Shown piece by piece: positions 1 through 8,980 of a DNA stretch of 64,000 nt. A program made the translations under genes and the position numbers. Below the pieces are notes generated by a model. The model was given only the letters and a program-made list of their open reading frames with translations, searched no databases and had not been told where the DNA came from. The stretch comes from JAEXOD01 sp964652025 (GTDB taxonomy: Bacteria > Bacteroidota > Ignavibacteria > Ignavibacteriales > Melioribacteraceae): the NCBI GenBank assembly GCA_964652025.1, contig CAZYZX010000001.1, forward strand, positions 62,001 through 126,000, written 5' to 3'. Every line of letters begins with the position of its first letter. The first letter of the stretch is position 1.

Positions 1-1929
1 ACAGATAAAGATGAATCTGACCAAATTGGTTTAACAGCAGTTTCGTTATATAGATTAGGTCAAGGTGGAACCGGTGGTGGATGGCCAAAAGATGATGAAA
101 GCATGTGGTTAAAGATGTCTAGTGCAACTTTTGATACATCTATTCAAAGGACCAATATTAGTATGGTGTTTTCATCTGGTGCATTTCCATTAAATGCTAA
201 TTTCCGTGAAAGATTTTCAATGGCATTAGTATTCGGTTCTGATTTAGAAGACTTAATTTTTAATAAAGAAACAGTTCAACAAATTTATAATGCAAATTAT
301 AATTTTAGTAAACCACCAATAAAACCAACTTTAACAGCTGTACCTGGAGATAAAAAAGTATTTTTGTATTGGGATGATGCTTCAGAACAATCAAGAGATC
401 CATTCTTAGGTTATGAAAATAATGACCCTACACAAGGATACAAAAAAGATTTTGAAGGGTACATGATTTTAAGAAGTCAAGAAGCTGAATTTAACGATGT
501 TAAAATAATAACAGACTCTAAAGGTGAACCAAAATATTGGAAACCAATAGCTCAATTTGACTTAAAAGATGGAATAAAAGGTCCAGACCCAGTAGGAATA
601 AATGGTGCTCATTTTTGGCGTGGAGATGATACCGGATTACAGCATTCATATATTGATACAGACGTTAAAAATGGAATGCGCTATTATTATGCTCTTGTAG
701 CATACGACCAAGGTGACCCAAATTTTGGTACAAAAGGTTTGCAACCTACAGAAACTACTAAAATTATAAGTGAAGATTACGCTGGTAATATTAATTTTAT
801 TGATATAAACTGTGCTGTTGTTACTCCAAATGCACCAGCAGCTGGTTTAGTTCCTCCACAAATAAAGGGGGACTTAAATAAAGTAACCAATGGTGTAGGA
901 AGCGGAAATTTAACAGTTGAGGTATTAAATCCAAGTGCAATTAATAACAATATCAGTTATAAAGTTAAATTTAGTTCAGTTGGAGATTTCCCAACTTATA
1001 AAACAACAGGTTACTCTATAATTAGAAGTGAAGTTGGTAAACCGGATACAACAATTATAGATAATGTAGATTCATCTAATATTGGTAAAGGTAAATTTAG
1101 TCCTCCTTTTGATGGATTAACAGTATCTGTAGTTAATGATACAGTAATTGCAGTAGTGGATTCAGCAACTGGCTGGATTAAGGGGAACAGTAATTTATTT
1201 ATGTTCGTACGCCCAGATAAAAGTTCACCAGCAAGAAATGTTGCATGGCCAGCTGATTATATTTTAGAATTTTTAGCTGATAAAACAGTTGAAACACCTT
1301 TTACTAAAATAAAGGTTAACTTTGTTGTTAAGAACCTAACACGTGGTGATACAGTAAAAGCAGAGATTTTAGACAATAATAAAAATAAAATCTTTGACTA
1401 TGGAGATAATATAGTAATAATTGAATATGTAGGTACAAACTACAAGTTAACATGGAATATAAGTTACTTACCACCATTTGGAGGAGCAACACCAATAGAT
1501 CCACAAGCTGGTGATCAATTTAAGATAACAACAAGAAAGCCATTTTATGAAGGGGATTATTTCTCATTCACAACAACAGCAGCAACAAACGATAAGAGTT
1601 TGGCAAATGAAGAACTAAGTAAAATAAAAGTTGTCCCAAATCCTTATGTTAGCACTGCAAAATGGGAAAGAAGAACATTATACCAAGGTGGTAGAGGTGA
1701 AAGAAGAATAGATTTCATCCATTTACCAAATCAATGTACTATAAGAATATACACTATGTCTGGGTCTTTAGTTAAAACATTAGTAAAAGATTCAGGACCT
1801 TACGATGGTTCGTTATCATGGAATTTAGTAACCGATGACGGAATGGACTGTGCATACGGAGTGTATATATATCATGTAGATGCACCTGGAGTAGGTGAGT
1901 ATGTTGGAAAATTCTCAATTATTAAATAG
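1..1929 (+). CDS. T9SS-exported FN3-like surface protein, 5' truncated
   Basis: The reading frame is open from the first base of the window, so the start lies upstream and 642 residues are visible. A fibronectin-III-like segment is recognisable around codons 105-230 (it contains K-V-F-L-Y-W-D-D and later Y-Y-Y-A-L-V-A-Y-D). The last 100 residues form a type IX secretion sorting domain: V-V-P-N-P-Y-V opens it and G-V-Y-I-Y-H-V-D plus a terminal K-F-S-I-I-K close it. Such domains direct transfer across the outer membrane and cell-surface anchoring or release. I see no catalytic motif. It lies 14 bp upstream of a PorV-like gene and is probably co-transcribed with it. The surface location is inferred from the C-terminal domain; the function is unknown. 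Confidence 0.8.
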   Translation, partial: TDKDESDQIGLTAVSLYRLGQGGTGGGWPKDDESMWLKMSSATFDTSIQRTNISMVFSSGAFPLNANFRERFSMALVFGSDLEDLIFNKETVQQIYNANYNFSKPPIKPTLTAVPGDKKVFLYWDDASEQSRDPFLGYENNDPTQGYKKDFEGYMILRSQEAEFNDVKIITDSKGEPKYWKPIAQFDLKDGIKGPDPVGINGAHFWRGDDTGLQHSYIDTDVKNGMRYYYALVAYDQGDPNFGTKGLQPTETTKIISEDYAGNINFIDINCAVVTPNAPAAGLVPPQIKGDLNKVTNGVGSGNLTVEVLNPSAINNNISYKVKFSSVGDFPTYKTTGYSIIRSEVGKPDTTIIDNVDSSNIGKGKFSPPFDGLTVSVVNDTVIAVVDSATGWIKGNSNLFMFVRPDKSSPARNVAWPADYILEFLADKTVETPFTKIKVNFVVKNLTRGDTVKAEILDNNKNKIFDYGDNIVIIEYVGTNYKLTWNISYLPPFGGATPIDPQAGDQFKITTRKPFYEGDYFSFTTTAATNDKSLANEELSKIKVVPNPYVSTAKWERRTLYQGGRGERRIDFIHLPNQCTIRIYTMSGSLVKTLVKDSGPYDGSLSWNLVTDDGMDCAYGVYIYHVDAPGVGEYVGKFSIIK

Positions 1930-1943
1930 AGGATGAGAATAAT

Positions 1944-2966
1944 ATGAAAAAGTTAATAATTATTGTAATACTTTTAATAAACGTTTGCACCTCTGCACAA
2001 AATTTTGTTTCAGATGTTTCCAAAAGAGGAACAACTGCTGCAACATTCTTATCTATAGGACAAGGTGCTAGAGCAGCTGGTATGGGTAGTGCATATGTAG
2101 GTGTTACTAACGACCCCACCGCTTTATATTGGAACCCGGCAGGAATTGCAAAGCAAGAAGGTGGCGCTGTTGTAATTGACCATACACAATGGATCGCAGA
2201 TATTAAATATAATTTTTTAGCTGCAACTTACAGCTTAGGTTCTTTAGGAACTTTAGGGTTAAGTTTAACAAGTTCTGATATTGGAGAAATGAAAGTTACT
2301 ACTATTGATGAACCAGAAGGGACAGGTGAAACTTATACTGCACAAGATTTTGCTGTAAGTTTAGCATATGCAATTAATTTAACAGATAATTTTGCAATTG
2401 GTTTTAATCCAAAGTTTGTTCATCAAAAGATATGGAGAATGAGCGCTACAAGTTTTGCTGTAGATTTGGGTGTTCAGTATATAACGCCCTTTGATGGTAT
2501 TGTTTTAGCTGCTTCAATGTCTAACTTTGGTAGTAAAATGAAGATGGATGGAAACTCTGCTTTAGTATTATACGATCCAGATCCATCTAATACTGGAAAT
2601 AATGGTAACATACCAGCATATTTAGAAACAGAAGAATGGGAATTACCATTAATTTTTAGGGTTGGTTTGGCTTATCAACCACTAAAAAATGAAACACATT
2701 GTTTAACATTGGCAGTTGATGCATTACATCCTAGTGATGATTATGAAAGTTTAAATTTGGGATTTGAATATACTTATGACGAATTTGTTTCTATACGTGC
2801 AGGATATAAGTCCCTATTCTTAAAAGACGCTGAAGAATCTTTCACTTTTGGATTTGGTGTTGCTCAAAATCTTATTGGCAATATTGGATTAAAAGTCGAT
2901 TACTCTTACGGTGATTTTGGCAGATTAAAAGAAGTTCAGAAGTTTTCTATAGGAATAACATTTTAA
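1944..2966 (+). CDS. PorV/PorQ-family outer-membrane protein
   Basis: A 340-residue protein with an N-terminal signal peptide (M-K-K, hydrophobic core, C-T-S-A-Q). The mature start holds the family hallmark G-A-R-A-A-G-M-G-S-A-Y-V-G followed by D-P-T-A-L-Y-W-N-P-A-G. The rest is a run of amphipathic beta strands ending in an aromatic residue (G-I-T-F), as expected for a 14-strand FadL-like barrel. PorV shuttles T9SS cargo from the translocon to the sortase; PorQ and other paralogues share the signature, and the sequence alone does not say which one this is. The start is preceded by GAGGATGAG. It sits between T9SS cargo genes, which supports a T9SS role. Family confident, exact subfunction not. 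Confidence 0.85.
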   Translation: MKKLIIIVILLINVCTSAQNFVSDVSKRGTTAATFLSIGQGARAAGMGSAYVGVTNDPTALYWNPAGIAKQEGGAVVIDHTQWIADIKYNFLAATYSLGSLGTLGLSLTSSDIGEMKVTTIDEPEGTGETYTAQDFAVSLAYAINLTDNFAIGFNPKFVHQKIWRMSATSFAVDLGVQYITPFDGIVLAASMSNFGSKMKMDGNSALVLYDPDPSNTGNNGNIPAYLETEEWELPLIFRVGLAYQPLKNETHCLTLAVDALHPSDDYESLNLGFEYTYDEFVSIRAGYKSLFLKDAEESFTFGFGVAQNLIGNIGLKVDYSYGDFGRLKEVQKFSIGITF

Positions 2967-2992
2967 TATACTGTACTCCCCAAATTGAGGTG

Positions 2993-3016
2993 AGACCGAT
3001 TAATGTCGGTCTTGCC
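2993..3016 (+). terminator. Probable terminator after the PorV-like gene
   Basis: AGACCGA (2993-2999) pairs perfectly with TCGGTCT (3006-3012) across a 6-nt loop. The following tract is only moderately T-rich, so termination may be partial. Confidence 0.5.
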
Positions 3017-3039
3017 TTTATATTTAAATAGGAGATCTT

Positions 3040-4854
3040 ATGAAAAAAATAATAATAATTTTAGTTAGCTTAGGTGTTATAATGCCTTTAACATTAAAAG
3101 GTAAAACTTATAAAGGTGCAGAACTTAGGACTAAAGCAGCATATACATACGGTAGATTTGAAGTAAGATATAAAGCTACACAAAAAGATGGTGTTTTGGC
3201 GTCCTTTTTTACATATCATGAAATAACTTCTACCTCTGAGTGGAATGAGTTAGATATAGAAATAATGGGTAGATATGATAATGACGTGCAATTTAATGCA
3301 ATAACACCGGGGCAAACAAATCATGTTAGGCACCAAAATGTTAACTTTAATCCATCTACGGATTTTCATGACTATGCAATAGAATGGACGCCGCAATATG
3401 TAGCATGGTTTATTGATGGTGTGATGGTTTATAAACAAACAGGTAGTCATGTTCAAACACTTAATCGTGCTCAAAAAATAATGATGAATATTTGGCCGCC
3501 AGCTTCTGTTGGTTGGGCAGGAGAATTTAACCCTAATAGTTTGCCAGCATTTGCTTACTATGATTATGTAAAGTATTATGCGTATACTCCAGGCACTGGA
3601 AATTATGGAACCGGTAATAACTTTACAAAATTATGGGAAGATAATTTTAATGCTTTTGATGCTGCAAGATGGGAAAAAGCAACACATACTTTTGATGGTA
3701 ATAATTGCGATTTTATACCCGAAAATATTGTTTATAAAGATGGTTATATGATTTTATGTTTAACTGATGGTAATAATATTGGTTATGTAGATAAAGTTGC
3801 TCCAAGCCCAATGTGGGCAAGATATGAAAATAACAATGTTTTTGTTAGATTTACTGAAGACTTAGATAAAGTTTCAGCAGAAACAAAATCTAATTATATT
3901 ATAGCAGGCACAACAATAAACACAGCAGAATTATTAAATGATAACAAAACAGTTAAATTAAGTGTTAGTGGTTTTAATTCCACTATTACAAATAACTTAA
4001 TTATAATGAGTATAAAAGATGCTTTTGTACCTGCAAACACAATGTCTCCAAAAGCAATTACAATAGCAAATTCAAATCCTCTTAGTTTTCCGATTAAGAT
4101 TAATGTTGGTGGAGGAAGTGCATTAGGTTATTTACCAGATTTAGAATTTAAATACAATACTGAATATGGTTATTCTGAAGGCACTAGCGCAACAGCATCT
4201 TCAACTATTAATATATCAAATACAGATGAAGATGAAATATATTGGTCTGAAAGATATTATATTACAAAGTATGATGTTAGAGTGCCAAATGGTGTATATA
4301 AAGTAACATTAAAATTTTGTGAAAACTATTTCAACGCAATTGGAAATAGAGTGTTTGATGTTTTTGTTCAAAATAGCCTAAAGACTGATAATTTAGATAT
4401 TTATGCTAAAGTTGGTAAAAACAGTGCTTATGATGAAGTAATAAATAATGTAGAAGTGAATGACGGAAGAATAAAAATCCATTTTTGCGCAGAAGTAGGC
4501 GAACCATTAATTAATGGTATTGTAGTAGAACAGATATCTACTGGTGTAGAGGAAACTAATGGATTAAAAACCGGAATGAATTTTAATCTTTTCCAAAATT
4601 ATCCAAATCCTTTTAATGGAAGTACAAAAATTCCGATTGAGATATATAAACCAACAGATTTGAGTTTAAAGATTTACAACATTTTAGGTGAAGAAAAATT
4701 TAGTAAAAAAATAGCTAATTTATCTGAAGGATTGCACGAAATTACTTGGAATGGAGAAGATAATTTTGGTGGTTTGGTTAATAGTGGCGTTTACATAGTA
4801 AAAGTTTATGATAATAATTTTTTTTTAAGTAAAAAAGTTATTTATTTAAAATAA
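3040..4854 (+). CDS. Circularly permuted GH16 beta-glucanase (lichenase type) with malectin-like domain and T9SS tail
   Basis: A 604-residue secreted enzyme. After a signal peptide (1-21) the catalytic fold starts at once with Y-G-R-F-E-V-R-Y-K (37-45), then S-F-F-T-Y and the GH16 catalytic E-L-D-I-E (E70, D72, E74). The strands that normally lie before this motif in lichenases (D-N-F-N-A-F-D-A-A-R-W ... D-G-Y-M-I-L-C-L-T) occur after it, at 201-242. This is the order seen in the naturally permuted Fibrobacter 1,3-1,4-beta-glucanase, which it also resembles in its opening G-A-E-L and in W-T-F-D-G-N-like text. An Ig-like (Big_5-type) segment follows (about 255-345), then a malectin-like carbohydrate-binding domain (about 352-500), then a T9SS domain opening with N-Y-P-N-P-F-N (about 520-604). 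Likely hydrolyses mixed-linkage or related beta-glucan outside the cell. GGAG precedes the ATG. Confidence 0.87.
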   Translation: MKKIIIILVSLGVIMPLTLKGKTYKGAELRTKAAYTYGRFEVRYKATQKDGVLASFFTYHEITSTSEWNELDIEIMGRYDNDVQFNAITPGQTNHVRHQNVNFNPSTDFHDYAIEWTPQYVAWFIDGVMVYKQTGSHVQTLNRAQKIMMNIWPPASVGWAGEFNPNSLPAFAYYDYVKYYAYTPGTGNYGTGNNFTKLWEDNFNAFDAARWEKATHTFDGNNCDFIPENIVYKDGYMILCLTDGNNIGYVDKVAPSPMWARYENNNVFVRFTEDLDKVSAETKSNYIIAGTTINTAELLNDNKTVKLSVSGFNSTITNNLIIMSIKDAFVPANTMSPKAITIANSNPLSFPIKINVGGGSALGYLPDLEFKYNTEYGYSEGTSATASSTINISNTDEDEIYWSERYYITKYDVRVPNGVYKVTLKFCENYFNAIGNRVFDVFVQNSLKTDNLDIYAKVGKNSAYDEVINNVEVNDGRIKIHFCAEVGEPLINGIVVEQISTGVEETNGLKTGMNFNLFQNYPNPFNGSTKIPIEIYKPTDLSLKIYNILGEEKFSKKIANLSEGLHEITWNGEDNFGGLVNSGVYIVKVYDNNFFLSKKVIYLK

Positions 4855-4891
4855 AAGTTTGCTTTTAAACAAAATTAAATGTATTATGTAA

Positions 4892-4915
4892 AAGGGAGAA
4901 ATAATAATGAAATAG
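4892..4915 (+). other. Ribosome-binding site plus two-codon mini-ORF (Met-Lys-stop)
   Basis: AAGGGAG followed by ATG AAA TAG (4907-4915). The ATG is in frame with the next gene's start at 4946, separated from it only by this TAG. The downstream ATG has its own GAGGG, so the real gene does not depend on it. It could be a leader, a relic of a longer N-terminus, or chance. Confidence 0.35.
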
Positions 4916-4945
4916 AAAACCCAAAAAATAAATAGAGAGGGAAAA

Positions 4946-7156
4946 ATGAGTAAAAATTACTGCTCTGGTTTATTGATTGTTATTGTTATGTTTTTAGTTT
5001 ATTCAACTGTTCCGGGACAAAAACTTGTTAAAGATAAGACCAATTCAATAGGTTTAGCCCCGAGTATTTTACAAGAAGTAAAAGCAAAAGAACCTTCTTT
5101 AACTGGTAGTTTTTGTAATAGTAAGTTAGGTTATTTACAAGAGGGATTTGAGAACGCTGTTTTCCCTCCTGCTGGCTGGAAATCTGTTAATGTAAAAGGT
5201 TCAGCAATATGGGAAAGAGTTACCGATGCATCAAATAGTGGTGTTGCTAGTGCATTTATTGATTATGATTACCCTGAAGGAGAGGATTGGTTAATAACAC
5301 CTGCGGTTAATATTAGTAATGGTTCAACAATTTCCTTTTTTGTTAAGAGACAATTTTCCTCAAATTACCCACCAGATTATTTATATGTAATTGTTTCTAC
5401 AGATACTGCTTTAAGTAGTTTTACAGTAAACAACCAAATATTTGCAATTGATATTAACAGTTTAACTGCTGGTCAATTTATTCAATTTAATTATGACTTA
5501 ACAGCATATTCTGGTCAAAATATTTATATTGCCTTTAAGCATGCTGATGCAGATGGAAACGGGTGTTATTTAGATGATATTAAAATAGGTACACAACCAA
5601 ATTATGACGTAGGAGTTTTTTCAATAGATATCCCTAATAATGTCGTACCCGGTGCATTTATTCCTAAAGTTACAGTAAAAAATTTTGGTTTAAACACTGC
5701 AAATTTAAATGTTACCTTAAATATTGGAAATAATTACACTTCTACAAAATCAGTTACAAATTTAGAATCTAACGCCACAATGCAAGTTAGTTTTGACCCC
5801 ATTAACTTTGCAACAGGAACTTATAATGTTCTAGCAAATACTACATTAATTGGCAATACTGATGAAAATCCAGCTAATAATAGCGCCTCTAAGACAGTAA
5901 TTTGTAGTGTAGCTGATGTTATTTATGGTTATAATGCATATGGAACTGGAGTTGCAACTGGAACAGTATTTTTTAATTCTACAAGCCCAGATGTTTTAAA
6001 TCTAATGCAACCTTATTCTACTAATTTTTTAGCTGGCAGTGCTCATACACCTAATGGCGATTATGGCATTTACTATAGCTCAAATCAGTTCGTTTCATGG
6101 AATATTAATAACGGTACATTGACAAACCTTGGTGTTATAACTCCACCTGATGGGGAATGGACTGGAATGACTTATGACCCAAATACTGGCAAGTTATTAG
6201 CTTCTTGTTATGGAAATAGTAATGTAATATGTACAATTGATCCTTTAACTTTACAAACAAATGTAATTGCAACAAATTCTAGTGCATTAATAATTGGAAT
6301 TGCTGCTAATGGTGATGGAAATATTTATTATGTAGATATTGTTAATAATGCTTTTGGTAAATATAATTATGCTACTAATACATTTTCGCAAATTTCTATA
6401 TTTAGTTTCGATGTAAACTATGCTCAGTCACTAGAGTTTAATTATGACAATGGCAAATTATATTACGCATCTTATGATAATGTTGGAAGACTTAGAGTTA
6501 TAAATCATCTTACAGGTGAAGTTACTTTAATTGGTGATTTTCAAGGAGGTAGTGAAATTGATGGTATTTTTACAAATTCATCCGGTTTTATACCAGTAGA
6601 ACTAGTTTTATTTAATGCCGTTAAGGGGGATAATAACACCGTAAATATTAATTGGACTACTGCTACAGAAATAAATAATGATAGATTTGAAATATATAGA
6701 CGTTATAATAATAGTAATTGGGAATTAATTGGTACCGTTAAAGGTAGTGGAAATTCTACAGAACCAATAGATTACACATTTACAGATAGGATAAATCAAG
6801 TTGGTGATTATTATTATCAATTAAAACAAGTAGATTTTGATGGAACGTACAGTTATTCAAAAGTAGTATTTTTAGATAATAATTTAGCTCCAGCAAATTA
6901 TGAACTAAAACAAAATTATCCAAATCCATTTAACCCAAGTACTAATATTGAGTTTAGCTTGCCAAAAGGTACAAAAGTTACGCTTAGTATTTATGATGTA
7001 CTTGGAAACTTAGTTTCTGTTTTAGAAAATGGATATTTAGAGGCTGGTAATTACAAGTACGAATTTAATGGTAAAAATCTATCATCAGGTGTATATTACT
7101 ATAAACTTAGTACAGATAATTTTGTACAGACAAAGAAGATGATTTTAATTAAATAG
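4946..7156 (+). CDS. T9SS-exported multidomain surface protein (choice-of-anchor-J, CARDB-like, propeller-like)
   Basis: A 736-residue protein with a signal peptide. From N to C: a choice-of-anchor-J / cleaved-adhesin-type jelly roll (about 62-215; F-P-P-A-G-W, D-W-L-I-T-P and the closing Y-L-D-D-I-K-I-G are typical), a CARDB-like Ig segment (about 220-320, ending D-E-N-P-A-N-N-S), a propeller-like region with repeated G-x-L/I-Y-Y blades (about 325-550), an FN3-like segment (P-V-E-L-V-L-F-N-A, W-T-T-A-T-E-I-N-N) and a classical type A T9SS domain (N-Y-P-N-P-F-N-P-S-T; final K-K-M-I-L-I-K). There are no catalytic residues I recognise; adhesion or binding is more likely than enzymatic action. 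The start is chosen for the GAGGG 5 nt upstream. It ends at a strong terminator. Confidence 0.8.
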   Translation: MSKNYCSGLLIVIVMFLVYSTVPGQKLVKDKTNSIGLAPSILQEVKAKEPSLTGSFCNSKLGYLQEGFENAVFPPAGWKSVNVKGSAIWERVTDASNSGVASAFIDYDYPEGEDWLITPAVNISNGSTISFFVKRQFSSNYPPDYLYVIVSTDTALSSFTVNNQIFAIDINSLTAGQFIQFNYDLTAYSGQNIYIAFKHADADGNGCYLDDIKIGTQPNYDVGVFSIDIPNNVVPGAFIPKVTVKNFGLNTANLNVTLNIGNNYTSTKSVTNLESNATMQVSFDPINFATGTYNVLANTTLIGNTDENPANNSASKTVICSVADVIYGYNAYGTGVATGTVFFNSTSPDVLNLMQPYSTNFLAGSAHTPNGDYGIYYSSNQFVSWNINNGTLTNLGVITPPDGEWTGMTYDPNTGKLLASCYGNSNVICTIDPLTLQTNVIATNSSALIIGIAANGDGNIYYVDIVNNAFGKYNYATNTFSQISIFSFDVNYAQSLEFNYDNGKLYYASYDNVGRLRVINHLTGEVTLIGDFQGGSEIDGIFTNSSGFIPVELVLFNAVKGDNNTVNINWTTATEINNDRFEIYRRYNNSNWELIGTVKGSGNSTEPIDYTFTDRINQVGDYYYQLKQVDFDGTYSYSKVVFLDNNLAPANYELKQNYPNPFNPSTNIEFSLPKGTKVTLSIYDVLGNLVSVLENGYLEAGNYKYEFNGKNLSSGVYYYKLSTDNFVQTKKMILIK

Positions 7157-7170
7157 GTATTAAATGACAA

Positions 7171-7201
7171 AAAAACCCGTAACAAAATGTTGCGGGTTTT
7201 T
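7171..7201 (+). terminator. Rho-independent terminator
   Basis: AACCCGTAAC and GTTGCGGGTT form a 10-bp stem with one G-T pair, extended by A-T pairs, with a 5-nt loop. A T run follows directly. It closes the T9SS cargo gene that ends at 7156. Confidence 0.9.
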
Positions 7202-7285
7202 ATTATAACTATACTATTTTATAATATTTTACATAAAAATATTGGGTAATAATTTATTTTTTATTATATTTAAAATAAAAAAAAT

Positions 7286-8980
7286 ATGAAACTTAAATTA
7301 TTATTAGCAATTTATTTTATTAGTCTACTTAACATATTACCGCAAGTTTTAAATCCAATATACGTAGATGAAACTAAATTAATCCCTTTTACGTCATCAA
7401 ATTTACCCATATTTGTAATTAACACCAATGGACAGACAATAATAGATGAGCAGAAGATAACTGCTGATTTAGGAGTAATTTATAATGGTGAAGGGGTAAG
7501 AAATTATATAACAGACCCATTTAATCACTACAATGGAAAGATTGGTATTGAAATAAGAGGAAGCAGCACACAGATGTTTCCTAAAAAACAATATAGTGTA
7601 GAAACCAGAGATGCAAGTGGAAATGATTTAGATGTATCCCTTTTAGGTTTTCCTTCAGAAAGTGATTGGATATTTTATGCCCCATATACAGATAAAAGTT
7701 TGATGAGGAATTTTTTAGCATATACACTTGCTAGAACGATGGGGAAATATGCCACACGTTGTAAGTATTTTGAACTTGTAATTAATAACGATTACAAGGG
7801 TGTTTATATATTAATGGAAAAGATTAAGCGCGATAAGAACAGGGTAAACATTAAAAAGCTTGAGCCAACGGATGTTTCTGGTGATGCTGTAACCGGTGGG
7901 TATATTATTAAAATTGATAAATATAGCGGTGAAAATAACGATGGTTGGTTTAGCAACTTTTTACCATATACTAATGCTTGGCAAAGGATATCGTATCAAT
8001 ATCATATACCTAAACCTGAAGATATAGTACCGCAACAAAAATCTTATATTCAAAATTTTATTTTTAATTTTGAAGCTAAAATGTATGCAGCTAATTTCAA
8101 TAACCCAGATAGTGGTTATACCAAGTTTTTAGATGTTTCGTCTTTTGTGGATTTTTATTTAATAAATGAAATTTCTAAAAATGTGGATGGATACAGACTA
8201 AGTGCGTTTATGTATAAAGATAGGAATAGCATTTCGAGTAAATTAGTAATGGGTCCAATTTGGGATTATAATTTAGCTTTTGGAAATGCGGATTATTATG
8301 AAGGAGCAGTTTTATCGGGATGGATGATAGATTATTTAACAAGTAATCCATCATTTTTAAGTAGTGATATGTTCGTTCCTCCATTTTGGTGGAAAAAGCT
8401 TAAAAACGATGCATACTTTAAAAATTTAGTTAAAACAAGATGGGAAAATATAAAGTCTAAAGGGATTAATTTTAATTGGTTTAATAATAAAATTGATTCT
8501 TTAATAGTTTATCTTAATGAAGCTAGAACAAGAAATTTTGAACGCTGGCCCATTTTAGGTACTTATGTTTGGCCCAATGCATATGTAGGTCAAACTTATA
8601 CAGATGAAATTTTATATTTAAAGGGATGGATAAGAGATAGATTAAATTGGATTGATACTAATTTGCCTGGTGTTGTTGTAAGTGTAGAAAATGAAGATAT
8701 ACCTAAAGAATTTAGTTTAAATCAAAATTATCCTAATCCTTTTAATCCTTATACTAATATTAGTTTTAGTTTATCTACAGAGTGTTACGTTACGTTAGAT
8801 ATCTATAATCAATTGGGCGAAAAAGTTAAAACTTTATTTGAGGGTGAAAAGCCTGCTGGCTATTATAATCTTATTGCAGATTTAAGCGGATATTCTTCTG
8901 GTATATATTTTTATACATTAAAGGTAAATTATAAGGGTAATAATTTAATTCAAACTAAAAAGATGATAATGTTAAAGTGA
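7286..8980 (+). CDS. Secreted CotH-kinase-like protein with T9SS tail
   Basis: A 564-residue protein with a signal peptide. It carries the CotH family core: I-G-I-E-I-R-G-S-S-T, F-P-K-K-Q-Y, D-W-I-F-Y-A-P-Y-T-D-K-S, L-R/M-R-N-F-L-A, G-V-Y-I-L-M-E-K-I-K, and G-P-I-W-D-Y-N-L-A-F-G, which corresponds to the metal/nucleotide-binding motif of the atypical protein-kinase-like fold. CotH of Bacillus phosphorylates spore-coat proteins; secreted bacterial relatives are mostly uncharacterised. Residues about 480-564 are a T9SS sorting domain (N-Y-P-N-P-F-N-P). No Shine-Dalgarno is visible before the ATG; the start is set by the signal peptide. Its 3' end overlaps the convergent IscX-like gene by 9 nt. 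Confidence 0.85.
   Translation: MKLKLLLAIYFISLLNILPQVLNPIYVDETKLIPFTSSNLPIFVINTNGQTIIDEQKITADLGVIYNGEGVRNYITDPFNHYNGKIGIEIRGSSTQMFPKKQYSVETRDASGNDLDVSLLGFPSESDWIFYAPYTDKSLMRNFLAYTLARTMGKYATRCKYFELVINNDYKGVYILMEKIKRDKNRVNIKKLEPTDVSGDAVTGGYIIKIDKYSGENNDGWFSNFLPYTNAWQRISYQYHIPKPEDIVPQQKSYIQNFIFNFEAKMYAANFNNPDSGYTKFLDVSSFVDFYLINEISKNVDGYRLSAFMYKDRNSISSKLVMGPIWDYNLAFGNADYYEGAVLSGWMIDYLTSNPSFLSSDMFVPPFWWKKLKNDAYFKNLVKTRWENIKSKGINFNWFNNKIDSLIVYLNEARTRNFERWPILGTYVWPNAYVGQTYTDEILYLKGWIRDRLNWIDTNLPGVVVSVENEDIPKEFSLNQNYPNPFNPYTNISFSLSTECYVTLDIYNQLGEKVKTLFEGEKPAGYYNLIADLSGYSSGIYFYTLKVNYKGNNLIQTKKMIMLK

Noticed and set aside
4590..8760. Repeated DNA text encoding N-Y-P-N-P-F-N at about 4593, 6911 and 8723
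   Set aside because: These are homologous T9SS sorting domains at protein level, not a mobile or structural DNA repeat.
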